Positions 59,149 to 64,000 of a stretch of 64,000 nucleotides of DNA are shown here, in pieces. Where the stretch lies: assembly GCA_963807735.1 (NCBI GenBank), contig CAWEDI010000032.1, forward strand, positions 1 to 64,000, written 5' to 3'. Both the position numbers and the translations under genes were made by a program. Origin of the DNA: Roseiarcus sp963807735 (GTDB lineage Bacteria > Pseudomonadota > Alphaproteobacteria > Rhizobiales > Beijerinckiaceae). The notes beneath the pieces were generated by a model, which ran no database searches, had not been told where the DNA came from, and saw nothing but the letters and a program-made list of their open reading frames with translations. Position 1 is the stretch's first letter. Each line of letters opens with the position of its first letter.

Positions 59149-61078
59149 TCACCCATTCTCGTGGAAGAAATTGTACACCAGCTTCGCCGTCGCCGCATTC
59201 AACCCCGGCGTCTTCTCCAAATCCGCCAGCCCCGCCCGCGCCACCGCCTTCGCCGTGCCGAACGCGTGCAGCAGCGCGCGCTTGCGCGCCGGGCCGATGC
59301 CGGGGATTTCGTCGAGCGGGCTTTTCACGAACTCCTTCTTGCGCCGGGCGCGGTGCGTGCCGATGGCGAAGCGGTGCGCCTCGTCGCGCAGCCGCTGCAC
59401 GAAGAACAGCGTCGCGTCGCGTTGCGGCAACTTGAACGGCTCGCCGCCCTCGACGAAGAACGTCTCGCGGCCGGCGTCGCGGTCCGGCCCCTTGGCGATC
59501 GAGGCGATCTTGACGCCCTCGACGCCGAGCCCGTGCAGCACGTCCCGCGCCGCCTCGAACTGGCCGCGACCGCCGTCGATCAGACGATCGGAGGTCGGGA
59601 ACGCCGTCGGCCGCCTCGCCCTCGCGCTTCAGCCGGGCGAAGCGGCGGGTCAGCACCTCGCGCATCATCGCGTAGTCGTCGCCGGGCGTCAGGGTCTCGC
59701 TCTTGATGTTGAAGGTGCGGTACTGGTTCTTTACGAACCCTTCGGGGCCGGCGACGATCATCGCGCCGATCGCGTTGGTCCCCATGATGTGCGAGTTGTC
59801 GTAAACCTCGACGCGACGGGGAGGCTGCGTCAACCCGAACGTCTGGCCGAGCGCGGCGAGCAGTTTCTGCTGCGTCGCCGTCTCCGAGAGTTTGCGCGAC
59901 AGCGTCTCGCGCGCGTTGCGCAGCGCGTTGTCGACGAGCTCCTTCTTCTCGCCGCGCTTCGGCGCGCCGACGGCGATGCGCCGGCCGGCGCGCTCGGAGA
60001 AGATTTGCGCGAGCGTCGCCTGGCTGGCGACCTCGTGGCTCAACAGCACGAGGCGAGGAGCCGGGCGTTCGAGATAGAACTGCGCCAGAAACGCGTCGAG
60101 CACTTCGGCTGCGCCCAGCGACCGGTCGGCGCGCGGGAAATAGGCGCGGTTGCCCCAGTTCTGGTAGGTGCGGAAGAAGAACGCCTCGATGCAGAACTGC
60201 CCGGCCTCCTCGGCGATGGCGAACACGTCCGCCTCCGGGACGGTGCGCGGGTTGACGCTCTGCTCGCCCTGGATCGCCGACATCGCCGATATGCGGTCGC
60301 GCAAGCGCGCGGCGCGCTCGAATTCGAGCGCCTCCGACGCCTCCGCCATTTCGCGCGCCAGCCGCTGGCGCACCGAGCGGCTGCGCCCGGACAGGAAATC
60401 GCGCGCCTCGCCGACCAGTTCGGCGTACTCCGGCAGCGAGATTTCGCCGGTGCAGGGCGCCGAGCAGCGTTTGATCTGATGAAGCAGACACGGCCGCGTG
60501 CGGTTGGCGTAATAGCTGTCGGCGCAGGTGCGTAGCAGAAACGCGCGCTGTAGCGCCGACAGCGTGCGATGCACGGCGCCGGCGCTGGCGAACGGGCCGT
60601 AGTAATCGCCCTTGATGTCGCGCGCGCCGCGATGCTTGAGGATGCGGGGCGCTTCGTGATCGCCGGTGACGAGGATGTAGGGGAAGCTCTTGTCGTCGCG
60701 CAGCAGCACGTTGTAGCGCGGCTTCAACTGCTTGATGAGATTGGCTTCGAGCAGCAGAGATTCCGCCTCCGACTCGACGGTGACGAACACCATCGACACC
60801 GTCTCGGCGATCATGCGGGCGATGCGGGTCGATTGCCGCTGCGGGGTGGTGTAGGCGAGGATGCGTTTCTTGATCGAGCGCGCCTTGCCGACATAGAGCA
60901 CCTCGCCGCTCTCGCCGATCATGCGATAGACGCCGGAGCCCATCGGGGCATGTCGCCAGAACGCCTTGATGACGGCGGCGCCGCGCGCGAGTGGGCCTTC
61001 CTCGGCGTCGGGCTCTTCGGCCGCGAGGTCGAGGTCGTCGTATTCAGGATCGGGAGTTTCGGGCGTATCGCCGGCCAT
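59149..61078 (-). pseudogene. uvrC: uvrC, excinuclease ABC subunit C, broken by a +1 frameshift
   Basis: Full UvrC content. The N-terminal GIY-YIG nuclease is GSGVYRMIGESGEVLYVGKARSIKKR, the Cys-rich TRPCLLHQIKRCSAPCTGE follows, and a UVR motif comes before RNase H-like sequence (VEVYDNSHIMGTNAIGAM). In the LKREGEAADGVPDL region (about 59590) one extra base shifts the frame. The next frame (HGLGVEGVKIASIAKGP, then the C-terminal helix-hairpin-helix IPGIGPARKRALLHAF) runs to the stop at 59149. It cuts both sides of UV-damaged DNA. Loss would be visible as UV sensitivity, but error is likely. The IS110 element lies 36 bp beyond its 3' end and does not damage it. Confidence 0.9.
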
Positions 61079-61128
61079 GGGGGGGAATCTAGGCCCGGCG
61101 CGGCGATTCGGGAAGGCGGGTCCCACGC

Positions 61129-61158
61129 AAAAGCGCGCCGCCCGCGAGGGCGGCGCGC
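61129..61158 (-). terminator. Rho-independent terminator of the PRC-barrel gene
   Basis: A perfect 11-bp GC stem (GCGCGCCGCCC with GGGCGGCGCGC) around a 4-nt loop. On the minus strand it is followed by TTTT. It lies 25 bp past the stop of the PRC-barrel gene, between it and uvrC. Confidence 0.75.
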
Positions 61159-61183
61159 GTGGCGGTTTAGTTTTTAGAGACGA

Positions 61184-61810
61184 TTAAGGCTTCTGCGCCG
61201 CAGCTGGCGCCGTTGGGTCCGTCCCGACCTTCGTCGCCGGGTCCGTGGCGTATTTGAACTCAGGCGCCGCCTTCAGCTGGTCCTGCGAGACGTCGAGCAC
61301 AGCACGGTCAGGATAGCCATTGTAAGCCTCGGTCTCCGCCGGGGCGATGGTCTTCTGGGTCTCGCCATTGTTCGCCGTCGCATTATTCGCGCCCGGCGTA
61401 GCGGAGGTCGACGTCTGGCCGACAGGGTTCGCCGGCGGGGCGCCGTTGACCGCGACGGTGCGGGCTTCGGTTTGCCAATGGACGGCGGAGTAGGGGAGGG
61501 CGACGTCCTTCTTGCCGATGCCGAGGAAGCCGCCGACGCCGATCACCACCGTGGTGATCTTGCCGTCGTGATCGAGCAGCAGATCGTCGATCTTGCCGAC
61601 GCTCTTGTTGTTGCTGTCGTAGACCGCCACGCCGACGAGTTTCGGTGCGCGGAGCACGCCGGCCTCCTGCTTGTCGACAAAGTTGGTCGAACTCGCGCTC
61701 GCCGCCGGCGCGGGTTTCATCGCGGCGTTAGCGTCGCCGGTTGATTGCGCCAGCGCGCCGGTCGAGCCGATCGCCAGCGCCGCAATACTGCCAAGAAGCA
61801 ACGATCTCAT
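61184..61810 (-). CDS. Secreted PRC-barrel domain protein
   Basis: 208 residues. A signal peptide (MRSLLLGSIAALAIGSTGALAQ) is followed by an Ala/Thr-rich stretch and a PRC-barrel domain: LVGVAVYDSNNKSVGKIDDLLLDHDGKITTVVIGVGGFLGIGKKDVALPYSAV at about residues 58-110. An Asn/Thr/Pro-rich tail follows. The family is found in exported alphaproteobacterial proteins of unknown function and may bind or stabilise envelope components. The ATG at 61810 has GGAGGTTT upstream. Confidence 0.9.
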   Translation of the reverse strand: MRSLLLGSIAALAIGSTGALAQSTGDANAAMKPAPAASASSTNFVDKQEAGVLRAPKLVGVAVYDSNNKSVGKIDDLLLDHDGKITTVVIGVGGFLGIGKKDVALPYSAVHWQTEARTVAVNGAPPANPVGQTSTSATPGANNATANNGETQKTIAPAETEAYNGYPDRAVLDVSQDQLKAAPEFKYATDPATKVGTDPTAPAAAQKP

Positions 61811-62076
61811 AATGTAAACCTCCAGTGTCTCGCGTGAGCGGCAATGTCCCCGCCCCGGCGAAGGTTATTAGTTTGCGCGAACTCGACTTGCCGACGCGGG
61901 TTGCCCACGAAAGCTTGCGGTTTCAGGCCGGCAAGCCGTGAACAACCGAGTCATCGAGCGCGAAGCCATTGTTCAACTATCGCGAACGGAAAACGTTTCA
62001 TCAAAAACGGTTTTCTTGCGCTGCGGGGCCCGGAACGTGCGCTTGACGCCGTCTCGGCGGCACGCGACCCTTGGCC

Positions 62077-62730
62077 ATGTCTCGCCGCACGCCGCCGTTC
62101 GAGATCACGCCGGACCTGATCCTGCGCGCCTATTCCATCGGGCTGTTCCCGATGGCGGAGGATCGCGATTCCATCGACCTGCAATGGGTCGAGCCGGAGC
62201 GTCGCGGCGTGTTTCCGCTCGACGGCCTCATCGTCTCGAAAAGCCTCGCCAAGACCGTGCGCTCCGAACTCTACGAGGTGACCGCCGACGGCGCGTTCCG
62301 GGAGGTGATGGAAGCCTGCGCGGCGCGCGACAAGACGTGGATCAACGCCGAGATTCTCCGGCTCTACGTCGAGCTGTTCCGCCGCGGCTACGCCCATTCC
62401 GTCGAGGCGCGGTTCGACGGCGAACTGGTCGGCGGCCTCTATGGCGTCAGTCTCGGCGCGGCGTTCTTCGGCGAGAGCATGTTCTTTCAGGCCCGCGACG
62501 CCTCCAAAGTGGCGCTCGTTCACCTCGTGGCGCGGCTAAGGGTCGGCGGCTATCGGCTGCTCGACACGCAATTCCTGACGCCGCATCTGGCGAGCCTCGG
62601 CGCGATCGAGATCAGCCGCGCCGATTATCGCCGCCAGCTCGCCGCCGCGATCGCGCGCCCCGGCGATTTTGCCGCTTATCCGCCGCGCAGGGCGATGTCG
62701 GGCGCCGAAGCGCTCGACTTGCTTCGCTGA
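62077..62730 (+). CDS. aat: Leucyl/phenylalanyl-tRNA--protein transferase
   Basis: 217 residues. The family blocks are ILRAYSIGLFPMAEDRDSIDLQWVEPERRGVFPLD, VYG-type GGLYGVSLGAAFFGESMFFQ and LVARLRVGGYRLLDTQFLTPHLASLGAIEISR. It adds Leu or Phe to basic N-termini, marking proteins for ClpAP. The ATG at 62077 matches the family start MSRRTPPFEITPDLI; an in-frame TTG at 62071 is the alternative. Confidence 0.94.
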   Translation: MSRRTPPFEITPDLILRAYSIGLFPMAEDRDSIDLQWVEPERRGVFPLDGLIVSKSLAKTVRSELYEVTADGAFREVMEACAARDKTWINAEILRLYVELFRRGYAHSVEARFDGELVGGLYGVSLGAAFFGESMFFQARDASKVALVHLVARLRVGGYRLLDTQFLTPHLASLGAIEISRADYRRQLAAAIARPGDFAAYPPRRAMSGAEALDLLR

Positions 62731-62773
62731 GCGGCATAGGACTTGCGACATAAACATGCGCGAAGGGGGCGGC

Positions 62774-64000
62774 ATGGCGGCTTTTGATGAAATGGGACCG
62801 GAGCACGAGGCCCCGCGGCGGCTCTACGCCCAGGTGGCGCGCTGGCTCGAACACACGCCCCCGGAATTGCTCGCCTCGCGCCGCGCCCAGGCCGAATTCA
62901 TGTTCCGCCGCATCGGCATCACCTTCGGCGTCTACGGCGACAAGGACGCTTCGGAAAGGCTGATCCCGTTCGACATCGTGCCGCGCCTGCTGTCGCGCAC
63001 GGAATGGACGAAGCTCGAAGCCGGGCTGGTCCAGCGCGTCACTGCGCTGAATATGTTCCTCAAGGACGTCTACGGCCCGCGTGCGATCCTCAAGGAGAAG
63101 ATCGTCCCCGAAGACCTGATCCTGCGCAATCCGCATTACCGCCCGGAGATGATCGGCCATCGCGCCCCGCATGACATCTGGGTGCATATCGGCGGCATCG
63201 ACATCATCCGCGTCGACGACGCCGACTTCTACGTGCTCGAAGACAACGCGCGCACGCCCTCGGGCGTCTCCTACATGCTGGAGAACCGCGAGGTGACGAT
63301 GCGGCTGCTGCCGGATCTGTTCTCCCAGCACCGCGTCGCCCCGGTCGACGACTACCCCGACCAATTGCTGGCGACGCTCGCCTCGGTCGCCCCGCATCCC
63401 GACATCGGCGCACCGACCATCGTCGTGTTGACGCCGGGGCCGTTCAACTCCGCCTATTACGAGCACTCGTTCCTCGCCGACAAGCTCGGCGTCGAGCTGG
63501 TCGAGGGGCGCGATCTGTTCGTCGATAACGACGTCGTCTTCATGCGCACGACGCTCGGGCCGAAGCGGGTCGACGTGATCTACCGCCGCGTCGACGACGA
63601 ATTCCTCGATCCCATGGTGTTCAACCCGCATTCGGTGCTCGGCGTGCCGGGTCTGATCGGCGCCTATTTGGCGGGCAATGTGACGATCGCCAACGCCGTC
63701 GGCACAGGCGTCGCCGACGACAAGGCGATCTACAGCTACGTGCCCGACCTCATCAAATTCTACCTCGGCGAGGAGCCCAAGCTGAAGAACATCGAGACCT
63801 ACCGCTGTCGCGAACCGTCCGATCTCGCCTATGTGCTGGAGCGGCTCGACCAACTCGTCGTCAAGGAGGTCAACGGCTCCGGCGGTTACGGCATGCTGGT
63901 CGGGCCGCACGCGACGCAGGCGCAGCGCGACCTGTTCGCCGCCAAGTTGAAGGCGGACCCGGCCAACTACATCGCCCAGCCGACGCTCGCGTTGTCGACC
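62774..64000 (+). CDS. Circularly permuted type 2 ATP-grasp protein, C-terminus beyond the right edge
   Basis: 409 residues are visible and open at the edge. The family core is clear: GVYGDKDASERLIPFDIVPRLL, RNPHYRPEMIGHRAPHDIWVHIGGIDIIRVDDADFYVLEDNARTPSGVSYMLENRE, then RVDVIYRRVDDEFLDPMVF and NAVGTGVADDKAIYSYVPDLIKFYLGEEP. The ATP-binding KEVNGSGGYGMLVG segment is present. This type is usually followed by an alpha-E protein and transglutaminase, forming a peptide-ligating cluster of unknown product; those genes should lie past the edge. The ATG at 62774 has GAAGGGGG upstream. Confidence 0.9.
   Translation, partial: MAAFDEMGPEHEAPRRLYAQVARWLEHTPPELLASRRAQAEFMFRRIGITFGVYGDKDASERLIPFDIVPRLLSRTEWTKLEAGLVQRVTALNMFLKDVYGPRAILKEKIVPEDLILRNPHYRPEMIGHRAPHDIWVHIGGIDIIRVDDADFYVLEDNARTPSGVSYMLENREVTMRLLPDLFSQHRVAPVDDYPDQLLATLASVAPHPDIGAPTIVVLTPGPFNSAYYEHSFLADKLGVELVEGRDLFVDNDVVFMRTTLGPKRVDVIYRRVDDEFLDPMVFNPHSVLGVPGLIGAYLAGNVTIANAVGTGVADDKAIYSYVPDLIKFYLGEEPKLKNIETYRCREPSDLAYVLERLDQLVVKEVNGSGGYGMLVGPHATQAQRDLFAAKLKADPANYIAQPTLALST

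Overview
The window is a 64 kb piece of a GC-rich chromosome, most likely from an alphaproteobacterium of the Hyphomicrobiales (Methylocystaceae, Beijerinckiaceae or Bradyrhizobiaceae-like). This rests on protein style, on a GatCAB amidotransferase operon, an alanine/lysine-rich histone H1-like protein, a YXWGXW-repeat protein, an SbmA/BacA-like ABC transporter, RpoZ and two PPK2 enzymes. There is no rRNA, prophage or CRISPR. The one RNA gene of standard type is tRNA-Ser(GCT). Genes are dense and in short operons on both strands, often with ATGA or TTGA stop/start overlaps. Long antisense open frames are common because of the GC content and were left out.

Layout. 1-7.5 kb: a secreted beta-helix protein running off the left edge, class I PPK2, tRNA-Ser, the H1-like protein and gatC-gatA-gatB, with gatA disrupted. 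7.5-16.3 kb: a two-domain kinase, isovaleryl-CoA dehydrogenase, hydrolase, glycosyltransferase, cytochrome b561, glutathionyl-hydroquinone reductase, an RpiB-like isomerase, a sterol-desaturase-type hydroxylase and cyanase. 16.4-25 kb: envelope proteins (YXWGXW, L,D-transpeptidase), a TetR regulator with a readable promoter/operator, a DUF3298-type protein, aldehyde dehydrogenase and two c-type cytochromes. 25-34.7 kb: an ABC transporter whose permease is fused to a CPBP protease, a TPR/ATP-grasp protein, DUF192 and cold-shock proteins, rpoZ, an amidohydrolase and small membrane proteins. 34.7-44 kb: an aldolase/sugar-kinase/HAD operon, an ACT-domain regulator, rmuC, def with a class III PPK2, and rpe with tkt (tkt frameshifted). 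44-57.8 kb: hybrid histidine kinase, DMT transporter, rRNA methyltransferase, lipA, SbmA/BacA-like transporter, SagB-like oxidoreductase, DsbA, GST and a large GloVer-repeat secreted protein. 57.8-64 kb: an IS110-family element, uvrC (frameshifted), a PRC-barrel protein, aat and a circularly permuted ATP-grasp protein cut by the right edge.

The most interesting object is the IS110-family element at about 57933-59112. It sits inside one copy of a dispersed palindromic repeat (four copies here). Its 226-bp non-coding left end can be read as a complete bridge RNA. One loop carries two guides matching the two halves of the occupied target. A second loop carries two guides matching the element's own right and left ends. 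All four are in the order and orientation described for IS621, and the core dinucleotide is AT. The intact repeat copies carry the same target at their ends, so the repeat family looks like this element's set of landing sites.

A caution on sequence quality: gatA, tkt and uvrC, all normally intact core genes, each carry a net +1 frameshift, and gatA also has an in-frame TAG. This pattern suggests consensus errors rather than real decay.
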